Source of the DNA: Methylotenera sp. | GTDB taxonomy: Bacteria; Pseudomonadota; Gammaproteobacteria; Burkholderiales; Methylophilaceae | DNA: 64,000 bases | NCBI RefSeq assembly: GCF_030653755.1 | Contig: NZ_JAURYU010000045.1 | Location: 62,001-126,000 of the forward strand | Reading direction: 5' to 3' | Part shown: positions 1 through 13,718 of the stretch, piece after piece | Numbering within the stretch: position 1 is the first letter of the stretch | Layout: each line of letters starts with the position of its first letter | Position numbers and translations under genes: made by a program | The notes under the pieces: model-generated | The model's database searches: none | What the model was told of the DNA's origin: nothing | The model's input: only the letters and a program-made list of their open reading frames with translations

Positions 1-250
1 CATGCATACCAGCCCCGCCAAACAGCGCTGCAATTCTCACAAACGGCTCACAGTTTTCTTGTGGCGGTGGCGCATCCATTGCGATGAAGGTCTCTTCATC
101 CCCATTGTCTGCAACCAGATGCACTCTGAAATAACGCCTAAAGCTTGCATCCGCAGAAGCGGTGCTTAGCCTAAATTCAGTAGATTTTAATACAGTGACT
201 AACCACTCACTTAACTGCTGCTGCCTAACATCTTGTTGACCGTGATTCAC
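1..250 (-). CDS. AmgK-like aminoglycoside phosphotransferase / sugar kinase, N-terminal part (truncated by window edge)
   Basis: Not in ORF track; reverse-strand reading gives ...SEWLVTVLKSTEFRLSTASADASFRRYFRV...FIAMDAPPPQENCEPFVRIAALFGGAGMH, typical of the family encoded divergently from lptD. GTG start at 250 or an in-frame upstream start near 310 is uncertain. Confidence 0.75.
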   Translation of the reverse strand, partial: MNHGQQDVRQQQLSEWLVTVLKSTEFRLSTASADASFRRYFRVHLVADNGDEETFIAMDAPPPQENCEPFVRIAALFGGAGMH

Positions 251-532
251 ATCTATCTTTCTAAATATTGATATATCTTGAGACCATGTATCGTTAACAC
301 TTCTATCCAAGTATAATTTGCCTTTAATTACAAATTAATACTGAAAAACTTAAAATCTTTTGTCTAAATTTAAGGTACTTACCGCAAGCTTAGCCAATTG
401 CAAGAGCAATTTTTTGATTGCCAAAAATTGCAATATATGAGATTTTAACATCGATAAAATAAAAACAGTTTACCTATATACAGTGCTTCTAATTTCAACG
501 TTAAACTCTACACATCGCCAGATGGTTTATTC

Positions 533-2914
533 ATGCTAAAAAGTCGTTTTTTAGCTGCGATCTCCCCTATTGTATTTGCATACGCATTGCAATCGCACGC
601 CAATGAAACTGCTCTTCCAGAGGTTGCACAATCAGAGAGCTTACCTATTAACGAGCAAGAGGCTGGTAGCATCGTCATCGATGGCGACAAACTAGAACTT
701 CATCTTGATAGAAAAATGAGGGCCATCGGCAATGCATCCATCCATCAAGACGAGCAGAGCGCCTATGGCGATACTATCGAATATAACGTACAAAACGATG
801 AGTTACATGTAACAGGTAATGCACGCATTGAAGTTGGCAATGCCACAATAACAGGGCCTGAGCTACGCATGCGTCTTTCAGAAAGCATTGGTGAAATGCG
901 TGAAGCGTCGATCATCATGGAAAAGCAAGCCATTACACCCAAGCTAATGGATGACCAGACGTCAACTTCAAGAATCAGTAGTAAGAAAAATCCATACATT
1001 GGGAGTCAAAACGCAGCAAATGCATTCTTAGAGGACGATACAGGGACTAATAATTTCAGTGGGAATCAATTATCTTCAAGACCATCCAATGTTCGTGGCA
1101 ATGCGGAAGCCATTTATTTTGATGGTGAAAACAGAAAGCGCTTAGTAGACGCACGTTACACAACCTGCCCAGTTGGCACGGATGACTGGTACATCAAAGC
1201 AAGTGAAATAACGCTAAATAACTACACCAATTCTGGCAGTGCTAAAAATGCATACATTGAATTTAAAGGTGTACCCCTTTTATACACACCATGGATAGAT
1301 TTTTCATTTAACAATCAACGTAAAAGCGGATTGCTTGCACCTACCATCGGCAGTACAAGTCGTAGCGGCTTTGAGGTGTTAACACCGTTTTATTGGAATA
1401 TCTCGCCCAATATGGATGCGACCCTTGCAGTACGCGCGCTTAGTAAGCGCGGCGTACAATTGCAGGGGGAGTTCAGGTACTTAGAAGAAAACTTCTCTGG
1501 TACCAACAGTGTAGAATATTTACCTAGCGACAGCCTAAGTAATGAAACTCGCTATTTCGCCAATCTAAAACACAGGCACCAACTGGGTAATGGATGGTCT
1601 GCTGGTTATAGCCTTGAGAAAGTATCAGATAATGAATACTTTTCAGAGCTATCTACACGAATTGTCACGACGAGCCGTATTAACTTACCGCAACAGTTTA
1701 ACGTTGATTATGCAGATGACACTTGGCGCTTCAACGCGATTGCCCAAAAGTTTCAAACCTTAGACGACCTATCATACCCATATGAGCGCCTGCCACAAAT
1801 GACACTAGTAGGTGACAAGCAATATGGTCATATTAATTTAAATCTATATAGCCAACTAGTTGCTTTCGACAGCAATAAAAACAGCCCTATCAGACCAACT
1901 GGCACTCGCGCCACGCTTTACCCCAGCGTTACCGTACCATTTACCCAACCTTTTGGTTACGTCACGCCCAAATTCGGCATTCATCACACGAGTTACAATC
2001 TAGACAATGTTCCAGCAAACCAAAGCTCACAACAGCGAACACTTCCAATATTTAGTCTAGACAGCGGATTGTTTTTTGATAGAGATTTTAAGATTGCTAA
2101 CCGAGGTTATTCGCAAACCATTGAACCACGGTTGTTTTACGTTTACATACCTGGTAATAAGCAATCAGAAATTCCAATCTTTGATACCAGCTTAGCTGAC
2201 TTAAACTTTTCCTCACTGTTTAATGAAAATCAATTCACAGGCAATGATCGCATCAATGACGCGAACCAGTTGAGCTTTGCACTGACTACGCGCTTTATTG
2301 AAAGCAGTAGTGGCACCGAACGTTTATCAGCTTCGATTGGTCAGCGCTATTACTTTTCAGACCAAGAGGTTGCGCTGGACTACAACAACCTCTCATCATT
2401 TCGCAAAAGCAACAGTTCAGACATCATCGCAGGTGTGACTGGTCAATTAAAAAACAGCTGGAGAATCGACACATTCTGGCAATACAATACTGATGACTCA
2501 TCTGCAGTAAGAACAACCATGACAGGGCGATACAACCCTGAGCCTGGCAAAACGCTAAATTTAAGCTATAGCTATCGAAAAGATTTATTGGACCAATTCA
2601 ACATTTCAAGCCAATGGCCTCTGAGTAAAGGCTGGTATGGTATTGGCCGAGTCAACTACTCGCTTCGTGAGAAAAGTATCATCGAAACGCTGGCAGGTTT
2701 AGAGTATGATGCAGGTTGCTGGCAAGCGCGTGGCGTGGTTCAACGCGTTAGTACGGCAACGGCAGATGCAAACTATGCATTATTTTTCCAACTTGAACTC
2801 GGCGGACTCGCTTCCATTGGCGCAAACCCATTATCAGTGATTAAACGAAATGTTCCAGGCTATGTCAGCTCTGGCTTCATTCCTGAAAATCCTCAACAAT
2901 CATATTACGAGTAA
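533..2914 (+). CDS. lptD: LPS-assembly protein LptD
   Basis: 793 aa, OstA-like N-terminus and C-terminal barrel (ARYTTCPVGTDDWYIKASEI, YTPWIDFSFNNQRKSGLLAPTIG); followed by surA. Confidence 0.96.
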   Translation: MLKSRFLAAISPIVFAYALQSHANETALPEVAQSESLPINEQEAGSIVIDGDKLELHLDRKMRAIGNASIHQDEQSAYGDTIEYNVQNDELHVTGNARIEVGNATITGPELRMRLSESIGEMREASIIMEKQAITPKLMDDQTSTSRISSKKNPYIGSQNAANAFLEDDTGTNNFSGNQLSSRPSNVRGNAEAIYFDGENRKRLVDARYTTCPVGTDDWYIKASEITLNNYTNSGSAKNAYIEFKGVPLLYTPWIDFSFNNQRKSGLLAPTIGSTSRSGFEVLTPFYWNISPNMDATLAVRALSKRGVQLQGEFRYLEENFSGTNSVEYLPSDSLSNETRYFANLKHRHQLGNGWSAGYSLEKVSDNEYFSELSTRIVTTSRINLPQQFNVDYADDTWRFNAIAQKFQTLDDLSYPYERLPQMTLVGDKQYGHINLNLYSQLVAFDSNKNSPIRPTGTRATLYPSVTVPFTQPFGYVTPKFGIHHTSYNLDNVPANQSSQQRTLPIFSLDSGLFFDRDFKIANRGYSQTIEPRLFYVYIPGNKQSEIPIFDTSLADLNFSSLFNENQFTGNDRINDANQLSFALTTRFIESSSGTERLSASIGQRYYFSDQEVALDYNNLSSFRKSNSSDIIAGVTGQLKNSWRIDTFWQYNTDDSSAVRTTMTGRYNPEPGKTLNLSYSYRKDLLDQFNISSQWPLSKGWYGIGRVNYSLREKSIIETLAGLEYDAGCWQARGVVQRVSTATADANYALFFQLELGGLASIGANPLSVIKRNVPGYVSSGFIPENPQQSYYE

Positions 2915-2916
2915 CT

Positions 2917-4218
2917 ATGTTGCGTAACTTTATTAAAATTTCATTCTTAATTGCATTTAGTTTTAACCAATACAGTGCCTTAGCTGCTGACGTGGTCAAA
3001 ATGGACCGCATTGTTGCAGTTGTCGACCAAACTGTCATTACTGAACAAGAGCTAGAAAGCCGCATTACCTCGTTGAGCGCTCAGTTGAGTAAACAAGGCA
3101 CTGAGCTCCCAGAAGAGAGTATTCTGCGTAAGCAAATTCTGGAGCGTCTGATTTCTGATGCGCTTCAACTACAATATGCTGCACAAACAGGTATTAAAGT
3201 GGATGACACTCAGCTCGATAAAACCATTGAGCGTATCGCCGAACAGAACAAAATGACGACTCGTGAGTTTCACGATGCACTTAACCAAGATGGCATTAGC
3301 ATCCGTAAGTTTAGAGCAGACATCCGCAACGAAATCATCATCGCTAGATTGCGTGAACGTGAAGTAGAAAGCCGAGTCAATGTTAGCGAATCAGAAATTG
3401 ACAACTACTTAACGACGCAAGCTTCAAGCAATCAAAATCAAGATGAATATGAAATCTCTCATATTCTTATTCGCGTGCCTGAAGATGCAGCCCCAGAAGA
3501 TGTACAGAAAGCAAAAGCAAAAGTAGATGAAGCATTAGCAGCCCTAGAAGCTGGTACCAGTTTTGCAAAAGTATCTGCTAGCCTCTCTGATGCGCCAAAT
3601 GCACTAGAAGGTGGTAGTATCGGCTGGAAATCAAGCGCACAAGTACCAACCTTATTTTTAGATGCCTTAAAAACCATGCAAGCGGGCGACATTTCAGCAG
3701 CATTACGTAGCCCTAATGGGTTTCATATTCTAAAAGTGAACGACAAGCGCGGCGGCAGCTCCCCTCTGATTATTGAACAAACGCATGCGCGTCATATCCT
3801 GATTAAGCTTTCTGAAATTATGTCTGAAAAAGATGCAAAACAGAAAATGGACGGTATTAAAGAGCGCCTTGATAATGGTGAAAAATTTGAGGTGCTAGCA
3901 CGTCAATTTTCAGAAGATGGTACAGCATCGAATGGGGGGGACTTAGGCTGGGTTAATCCAGGTGATACCGTACCCCAGTTTGAAAAAGCAATGAATATGC
4001 TTAAACAGGATGAAATCAGCGAACCTGTACTCAGCCCCTTTGGTTGGCATGTGATTCAGGTGATAGAACGTCGCAAACAAGATATGAGTAAAGAGGCTGC
4101 TCGTTTAAAAGCGCGTCAGGAAATTCGCACAAGGAAAGCGGATGAAGCTTATCAAGATTGGGTACGTGAGCTTCGAGATCGTGCATTCGTAGAACTTAGG
4201 CTTGAAGATAAGTTTTAA
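2917..4218 (+). CDS. surA: Periplasmic chaperone / peptidyl-prolyl isomerase SurA
   Basis: Two parvulin domains (HILIRVPEDA, ARHILIKLSE), signal peptide, lptD-surA-pdxA order. Confidence 0.96.
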   Translation: MLRNFIKISFLIAFSFNQYSALAADVVKMDRIVAVVDQTVITEQELESRITSLSAQLSKQGTELPEESILRKQILERLISDALQLQYAAQTGIKVDDTQLDKTIERIAEQNKMTTREFHDALNQDGISIRKFRADIRNEIIIARLREREVESRVNVSESEIDNYLTTQASSNQNQDEYEISHILIRVPEDAAPEDVQKAKAKVDEALAALEAGTSFAKVSASLSDAPNALEGGSIGWKSSAQVPTLFLDALKTMQAGDISAALRSPNGFHILKVNDKRGGSSPLIIEQTHARHILIKLSEIMSEKDAKQKMDGIKERLDNGEKFEVLARQFSEDGTASNGGDLGWVNPGDTVPQFEKAMNMLKQDEISEPVLSPFGWHVIQVIERRKQDMSKEAARLKARQEIRTRKADEAYQDWVRELRDRAFVELRLEDKF

Positions 4219-4271
4219 TAGTACTAAATAACAGTACTCATTTAACTGCGCTAAACCAACACTATACTAAA

Positions 4272-5288
4272 GTGACAAAACCATTAACACGTATTGCTGT
4301 AACTGCAGGCGAGCCTGCCGGCATTGGCCCTGACCTGTGCATCATGTTGGCACATCAACCACTTGATGCGCAGTTAGTGGTAATTGCTAACGCAGAGATG
4401 CTGCGGGTTCGTGCAAAATCCCTCAATCTTGCACTTAACATCACGGCATATGACGCTAATACGCATCACACACACACAGGTACTGGGTCACTCACCGTTT
4501 TAGATTTATCAACAGAAAGCCCCGTGATTGCAGGCCAACTCAATACTAGCAACAGTGATTACGTACTAGAAACCTTAAAAAAAGCGGCTTTAGGCTGTAT
4601 CAAAGGTGAGTTTGACGCCATGGTCACGGCACCTGTTCATAAAGGCATTATTAATGATGCCGGTATCGCTTTCAGCGGCCATACTGAGTTCTTGGCAGAA
4701 TTAACCAATACAGCACAAGTAGTGATGATGCTGGTCGCGGGCAATCAATCAAACAGTATGCGCGTTGCGCTTGCCACCACGCATCTAGCGTTAAAAGATG
4801 TACCGCAGGCCATCACCAGAAAAAGCCTAGAAACGACTATTCGTATTTTGCATCATGATTTGGTCAATAAATTTGGTATTCAGAACCCTCGTATTTTAGT
4901 GGCGGGACTCAATCCTCATGCTGGAGAGGAAGGCTATCTAGGCCGTGAAGAAATAGAAGTGATTAACCCCATGCTAATCAACCTGCGCGAAGAAGGAATG
5001 AACCTGATTGGCGCATTGCCAGCTGACACCTTATTTGCAAAACACCATTTAAAAGATGCAGATGCCGTATTAGCGATGTATCACGACCAAGGACTACCTG
5101 TGTTAAAACATGCAAGCTTTGGTGAAGGGGTTAACGTCACATTAGGCTTACCGATTATTCGCACCTCAGTTGACCATGGCACCGCATTAAACCTTGCGGG
5201 CACAGGCAATATTGAAATTGGCAGTTTATTAGCAGCGATTCAATTAGCTATTCAACTTTCCAACAACAAGCCATTGCTTGCTTTGTAA
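4272..5288 (+). CDS. pdxA: 4-hydroxythreonine-4-phosphate dehydrogenase
   Basis: GEPAGIGPDL, HKGIINDAGIAFSGHTEFLAE, MYHDQGLPVLKHASFGEGVNVTLGLPIIRTSVDHGTA; GTG start. Confidence 0.96.
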   Translation: MTKPLTRIAVTAGEPAGIGPDLCIMLAHQPLDAQLVVIANAEMLRVRAKSLNLALNITAYDANTHHTHTGTGSLTVLDLSTESPVIAGQLNTSNSDYVLETLKKAALGCIKGEFDAMVTAPVHKGIINDAGIAFSGHTEFLAELTNTAQVVMMLVAGNQSNSMRVALATTHLALKDVPQAITRKSLETTIRILHHDLVNKFGIQNPRILVAGLNPHAGEEGYLGREEIEVINPMLINLREEGMNLIGALPADTLFAKHHLKDADAVLAMYHDQGLPVLKHASFGEGVNVTLGLPIIRTSVDHGTALNLAGTGNIEIGSLLAAIQLAIQLSNNKPLLAL

Positions 5289-5324
5289 ACTTCCACAAGC
5301 ACTTATCTATTATCGACTGACGCT

Positions 5325-6098
5325 ATGAAACACATTGCAAAAAAACGCTTCGGACAAAACTTTCTGACTGACCAAGGTGTTATTTCTAGTTTGGTTGAAT
5401 CCATCTCGCCAAAGAAAGATGACCTGATGGTAGAGATTGGGCCGGGCTTAGGCGCATTAACCAAACCGTTGATGCAACAACTAGAAATGCTACATGTAGT
5501 GGAAGTAGATCGTGACATTATTGCTTGGATGGAAAAAACCTATGTGCATAACAAAATCACTATCCACAATTCAGATGCGCTCAAATTTGATTTTTCAAGC
5601 CTGGGTAACGCAATTAGAGTGGTGGGCAATCTGCCGTATAACATTTCCACCCCTATCTTGTTTCACCTACTCGATAACGTAGCTGTAATCATTGATATGC
5701 ACTTTATGCTACAAAAAGAAGTCGTAGAGCGCATGGTGGCAGCTCCTTCTACCGCCGCTTATGGAAGACTCAGCGTCATGTTGCAATACCGCTTGCAAAT
5801 GGAGTATTTATTCACCGTACCTCCTGAAGCCTTTGACCCTGCACCCAAGGTCGAGTCAGCATTTGTACGCTGTGTACCTCATGCATCTTTACCATATACG
5901 GCAAAAGATGAAGCTTTATTTGCACAAATAGTCACGGCTGCATTTGGCCAACGCAGAAAAACGCTGCGCAACACACTCAAAGGCTTACTAAATGACGAAG
6001 GATTTGAGGCCGTAGGTATCGACTCACAACTTCGCGCTGAAAACCTAAGCGTTGCAGCGTTTGTGAACATCAGTAACTACCTAAGCCAGAAAAATTAA
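5325..6098 (+). CDS. rsmA: 16S rRNA (adenine1518/1519-N6)-dimethyltransferase
   Basis: KKRFGQNFLTDQGVI, VEIGPGLGALT, VVGNLPYNISTPILFHLL. Confidence 0.96.
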   Translation: MKHIAKKRFGQNFLTDQGVISSLVESISPKKDDLMVEIGPGLGALTKPLMQQLEMLHVVEVDRDIIAWMEKTYVHNKITIHNSDALKFDFSSLGNAIRVVGNLPYNISTPILFHLLDNVAVIIDMHFMLQKEVVERMVAAPSTAAYGRLSVMLQYRLQMEYLFTVPPEAFDPAPKVESAFVRCVPHASLPYTAKDEALFAQIVTAAFGQRRKTLRNTLKGLLNDEGFEAVGIDSQLRAENLSVAAFVNISNYLSQKN

Positions 6099-6177
6099 GT
6101 GTTACATCATCAATATCAACAAGAAATTGAGCCGATTAATCGCCTTAGCATCAATAATTTTAATTGGCTAGATTTAA

Positions 6178-6915
<738 letters not shown>

Positions 6916-6984
6916 AATCTAACTTAACAATCGTAATAAATGATTTTAAAATAGATCAGTAAACTAGCTATAGGAGAGGTCTTT

Positions 6985-7305
6985 ATGCTCAAAAAAACAT
7001 TTGATGATGAAATGCTCGAACGCATTATTGAGGCCTCTCTTATTTATATGTGCGCATGCCCGGCACAAGTCGCAAAAGAACTGTTAGACATGCGGCAACT
7101 TTATGCCTACCAACAAAACTGCCTGAGTAATAATCCATTAAACACTAAGGTACATGAACTGATTGCCGAGACAGTAACCGTCAATCATGAGCGCATGGAA
7201 GCAACACTAGATTCAATCCTTACCCTCGAGAACTGGGATCGTGAAACCCTGCAAATGCCAGAAGGCTTAAGAAAATTAAGAGATAAAATAATAGAAGAAT
7301 CGTAG
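6985..7305 (+). CDS. Conserved-looking hypothetical protein (106 aa) with CxC motif
   Basis: ORF preceded by strong RBS (aggagagg); MLKKTFDDEMLERIIEASLIYMCACPAQVAKELLDMRQLY... Confidence 0.75.
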   Translation: MLKKTFDDEMLERIIEASLIYMCACPAQVAKELLDMRQLYAYQQNCLSNNPLNTKVHELIAETVTVNHERMEATLDSILTLENWDRETLQMPEGLRKLRDKIIEES

Positions 7306-7530
7306 CAGCAGTCCTGACATCTCAATCAAGTCTAAAGATGAAAACTTTTTTAACGCTTTAGACTAGCCTTCATATTACTTTCCTGAGTAATTAGTACAAA
7401 ACTCCAAAGTTGACTAATTTACTGACAAGCCTACATCTGTCAATATTCCCCCTCAATGATGTGTGTTTTGACACTTCGCTTATTCATACCCTACAAGGTA
7501 TAATTCGATAATCTAAAAATTAACTCTTAA

Positions 7531-9981
<2,451 letters not shown>

Positions 9982-9984
9982 ACC

Positions 9985-10506
9985 ATGCAATACCTGAACT
10001 TAACATTTACACGTCATTTAAGTTGGGTCATTTTAGCCACCATGCTAATTTCAGCATGTGGCTTTCAATTGCGTGGCACAGCACCTTTAGCATTTACAAA
10101 ACTGCACATACAAGGAGCAGGACTTAGCATAAAGAAAGATCTAAAGCGAGCCATTGAAACCAATGGCGTTAAGGTCGCTGAGCAAGCGGAAGATGCAGAA
10201 ATGTTGGTTGATTTACTCAATGAAGCAAGTGAAAAACGCATTCTTTCTTTAAGTGGTCGTGGCTTGGTGAGAGAGTTTGAAGTTTACTATACAGTTAATT
10301 TCAGAACGCGTTATGCAAGCAATCCATTATGGGGAACAGCGCAAACCATTCAAATTCGTCGCGACTTCTCATATAACGATGACTCATTATTAGGTAAATT
10401 AGAAGAAGAAGCCAGATTAAATACCGACATGCGAAAAGAAGCGATCAGTGCAATATTGCGTCATCTTTCTGCTAAAACGCCTTATGTACAAGAAGCAACT
10501 CAATAA
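9985..10506 (+). CDS. lptE: LPS-assembly lipoprotein LptE
   Basis: Lipobox ISACGFQLRGTAPL; between leuS and holA. Confidence 0.93.
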   Translation: MQYLNLTFTRHLSWVILATMLISACGFQLRGTAPLAFTKLHIQGAGLSIKKDLKRAIETNGVKVAEQAEDAEMLVDLLNEASEKRILSLSGRGLVREFEVYYTVNFRTRYASNPLWGTAQTIQIRRDFSYNDDSLLGKLEEEARLNTDMRKEAISAILRHLSAKTPYVQEATQ

Positions 10507-10515
10507 AGCAAGCTA

Positions 10516-11529
10516 ATGCGTTTAACCCAAGCACAACTGGAGCCTCATTTAAAACAAGGCTTACAGCCAATCTATGTATTGGTAGGTGATGAGCCTTTAG
10601 CGCAACGCGAGTGTCTGGATGCGATTCGTGTTGCAGCCACCAACCAAGGCTTTGATGAGCGCACTAGCTTAATCGTTGAGCGTAGTTTTAGCTGGCAACA
10701 AATCCAGAATTTTGGTCAGTCGATTTCATTATTCTCCAGCCGCCGATTATTAGAATTAAATATTCCCAATGGAAAACCTGGCGTCGAAGGTGCCAAAGCA
10801 TTACAAGCGTTAGCTGTTAAAGTATTACCAGATACCACGGTGATTATCATTTTGCCAACGCTTGAGCGGGATGCAAAAAATAGCGCATGGTTCTCAACGT
10901 TAGAAGCACATGCGCAAGTCATTACCCTCAATGAAGTAGAAGCTGCAAACCTACCAAAATGGATTGCTAACCGCCTCGCACAACAAGGACAGCATACCAG
11001 TATTCAAACATTAGAGTTTCTTGCACATCAAGTTGAAGGTAATCTGCTTGCAGCAAACCAAGAAGTACAAAAACTAAGCCTGCTCTACCCACAAGGTGAA
11101 CTATCAGATGAAATCGTACGCGAAGCTGTCCTTAACGTATCACGTTACGATGCGTTCCAACTCGGTGAAGCTGTGCTTGCTGGTGATGCAGAGCGCACCG
11201 CAAGAATTCTGCAAGGCCTGCAAGATGAAGGTGAAACTGCCGTGGCCGTGATGAATCCGCTTATGTGGGTGTTACGTCCATTAGTACGCATCAAACAAGC
11301 GGAAATGCGTGGTAGTAATCTTACTACTGCGATGACTAATGCGCGCATTTATGGTGACAAACAAGCACTAGTAAAACGCGCACTAACGCGCTTAAGTCTG
11401 CGTCAGTTAGATGCTGCGCTACAAAAACTAGTGGACATTGATAAAATGGCCAAAGGCGTAATGCTGGGTGATGCTTGGCTAGAAATATCTAGGTTATGTT
11501 TTGGTTTGGCGAAGGTGCGTAGCCGCTAG
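10516..11529 (+). CDS. holA: DNA polymerase III subunit delta
   Basis: PIYVLVGDEPLAQRECLDAIR; context leuS-lptE-holA. Confidence 0.94.
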   Translation: MRLTQAQLEPHLKQGLQPIYVLVGDEPLAQRECLDAIRVAATNQGFDERTSLIVERSFSWQQIQNFGQSISLFSSRRLLELNIPNGKPGVEGAKALQALAVKVLPDTTVIIILPTLERDAKNSAWFSTLEAHAQVITLNEVEAANLPKWIANRLAQQGQHTSIQTLEFLAHQVEGNLLAANQEVQKLSLLYPQGELSDEIVREAVLNVSRYDAFQLGEAVLAGDAERTARILQGLQDEGETAVAVMNPLMWVLRPLVRIKQAEMRGSNLTTAMTNARIYGDKQALVKRALTRLSLRQLDAALQKLVDIDKMAKGVMLGDAWLEISRLCFGLAKVRSR

Positions 11530-11642
11530 CTTTTCAAACGCCCATTTATCTAACGCATATCATTTAACAATTATCAACTACACCTCATTGCCGTATCGCA
11601 AAAATGTTTTTTTATTAGCTGTAATAAAAAGTATAATTAATC

Positions 11643-12899
11643 ATGAACATACAACAATACATGCAAAATATTGGCATAGAAGCACGCAAAGCCTCTCGCT
11701 TAATGGCAAGTGCCGAGACCAATCAAAAAAACACCGCACTCAAAGCCATTGCGGCAGCAATTCTACGTGAGAAGACAGCCTTACTTACAGCCAATCAATT
11801 GGACTTAGACGCAGCAAAAGCCAATGGCCTAGATGCTGCCATGCTAGATAGACTGGCCATTACTGAAAAATCCATCAACGGCATGGCTGAAGGCTTAATA
11901 CAAATTGCGAGTCTTGCTGACCCAATCGGTGAAATGAGTAATTTTAAATATCGTCCAAGCGGTATTCAAATTGGTCAAATGCGCGTTCCATTAGGGGTGA
12001 TCGGCATTATTTATGAGGCGCGTCCTAATGTGACTGTAGATGCTGCAGGCCTGTGCATCAAATCAGGCAATGCAGCTATTTTGCGTGGAGGCAGTGAGGC
12101 GATTCATTGCAATCAAGCCCTTGCAAAACTGGTACATGAAGGTCTTGCCGCAGCAGGTTTACCAACGAGCGCCGTACAAATTGTAGAAACTACAGATCGT
12201 GCAGCGGTAGGTGAATTAATCACCATGAAACAATACGTGGATGTCATTGTGCCACGTGGCGGAAAAGGCTTAATCGAGCGTATCTCCAATGATGCGCGTA
12301 TCCCAGTGATTAAACATTTAGATGGCAACTGCCATGTGTATGTTGATGATGATGCAGACTTTGATAAAGCGTTGCGTATTCTAGAAAATAGCAAAACCCA
12401 ACGACTTGGCACCTGCAACACCACAGAGTCATTGTTAATCGCACGTTCAGTTGCAAAAGAAATGTTGCCAAAACTAGCGGAAATGCTGACATCGCATGGG
12501 ATTGAAATTCGCGGCTGCGCAGAAACTTGTGCGCTCGTCAATGAAGCAAAACCAGCCACAGAGCAAGACTACTATACGGAATATCTTGCAGCCATTATCT
12601 CGTGTAAGGTCGTGAGTGGTCTGGATGAAGCCATTGCACATATTAATCAGCATTCCTCTCAGCATACTGAAGCTATCGTCACTGAGAACTACACTAAAGC
12701 ACGCAGGTTCTTACGTGAGGTGGATTCAAGTAGTGTAATGGTCAATGCATCTACGCGTTTTGCAGATGGTTTTGAGTACGGATTCGGTGCCGAAATTGGT
12801 ATTTCAACGGATAAGCTACACGCACGTGGCCCAGTTGGCTTGGAAGGCCTCACTTCACTTAAATACATTGTGTTAGGTGATGGACACGTCCGTGCCTAA
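11643..12899 (+). CDS. proA: Glutamate-5-semialdehyde dehydrogenase
   Basis: [58 protein letters not shown]. Confidence 0.97.
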   Translation: MNIQQYMQNIGIEARKASRLMASAETNQKNTALKAIAAAILREKTALLTANQLDLDAAKANGLDAAMLDRLAITEKSINGMAEGLIQIASLADPIGEMSNFKYRPSGIQIGQMRVPLGVIGIIYEARPNVTVDAAGLCIKSGNAAILRGGSEAIHCNQALAKLVHEGLAAAGLPTSAVQIVETTDRAAVGELITMKQYVDVIVPRGGKGLIERISNDARIPVIKHLDGNCHVYVDDDADFDKALRILENSKTQRLGTCNTTESLLIARSVAKEMLPKLAEMLTSHGIEIRGCAETCALVNEAKPATEQDYYTEYLAAIISCKVVSGLDEAIAHINQHSSQHTEAIVTENYTKARRFLREVDSSSVMVNASTRFADGFEYGFGAEIGISTDKLHARGPVGLEGLTSLKYIVLGDGHVRA

Positions 12900-12963
12900 T
12901 GCTAAAAACTCGTAGGATGACAGCCAAAAGTAGCCACCCTCCTCTTGCTTAAATGTAAACTAA

Positions 12964-13614
12964 ATGAAAACCATCGGCATTCTTGGCGGCACGTTTAACC
13001 CTATCCACTATGGGCACTTACGCATGGCACAAGAGCTTGCCGAGGGTTTAGCCATTGATGCCATACGCTTTATCCCTGCCGCCAACCCACCACATAAAAG
13101 CACACATAACATTAGCGCATCGCATCGTGCTGCGATGGTAGATTTAGCCATTGCCAACAATCCATTATTCCACCTAGATGAGCAAGAGCTAAAAAGAACT
13201 GGTCACTCATACACCATGGATACACTGCTTAACTTGCGTGAGGAGTTGGGGCATGAAACAAGTATTATATTATTCATGGGTAGCGACGCCTTTACACAGT
13301 TTGACACTTGGCATCGCTGGCAAGAAATCATGACACAATGCCACATCGCCCTAGTGCAACGTCCTCAAGCCAGCAAAATTGAGCCTAATCATCAATTATC
13401 ATCAACACTAGAAAACTTTCTGCACAGTCATTACACAGAAATAAGCGATGATTTACACGCAAGCCCAGCAGGCCATATCACAATGCAACAAATTACAGCC
13501 TTAGATATTTCATCCACAGCCATTCGTGATGGATTTCAGCATGGCAACTCTATACGCTACTTAATGCCAGATAGCGTCATAGATTACATTCAAACACATC
13601 AACTTTACAAATAA
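12964..13614 (+). CDS. nadD: Nicotinate-nucleotide adenylyltransferase
   Basis: IGILGGTFNPIHYGHLRMAQE, ISSTAIRDGF. Confidence 0.96.
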   Translation: MKTIGILGGTFNPIHYGHLRMAQELAEGLAIDAIRFIPAANPPHKSTHNISASHRAAMVDLAIANNPLFHLDEQELKRTGHSYTMDTLLNLREELGHETSIILFMGSDAFTQFDTWHRWQEIMTQCHIALVQRPQASKIEPNHQLSSTLENFLHSHYTEISDDLHASPAGHITMQQITALDISSTAIRDGFQHGNSIRYLMPDSVIDYIQTHQLYK

Positions 13615-13718
13615 CTAGCTACTCAAGCGATGATGATTAGCATAGAATAAACAATGCTTTATCATACAGCCGAATAGTGCATCCAAACAATGCGGCCGAC
13701 CCATGCGAGTTTAACACC

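Noticed and set aside
12113-12559. 148-aa antisense ORF within proA
   Set aside because: Fully antisense to a confidently identified gene; no plausible protein features.
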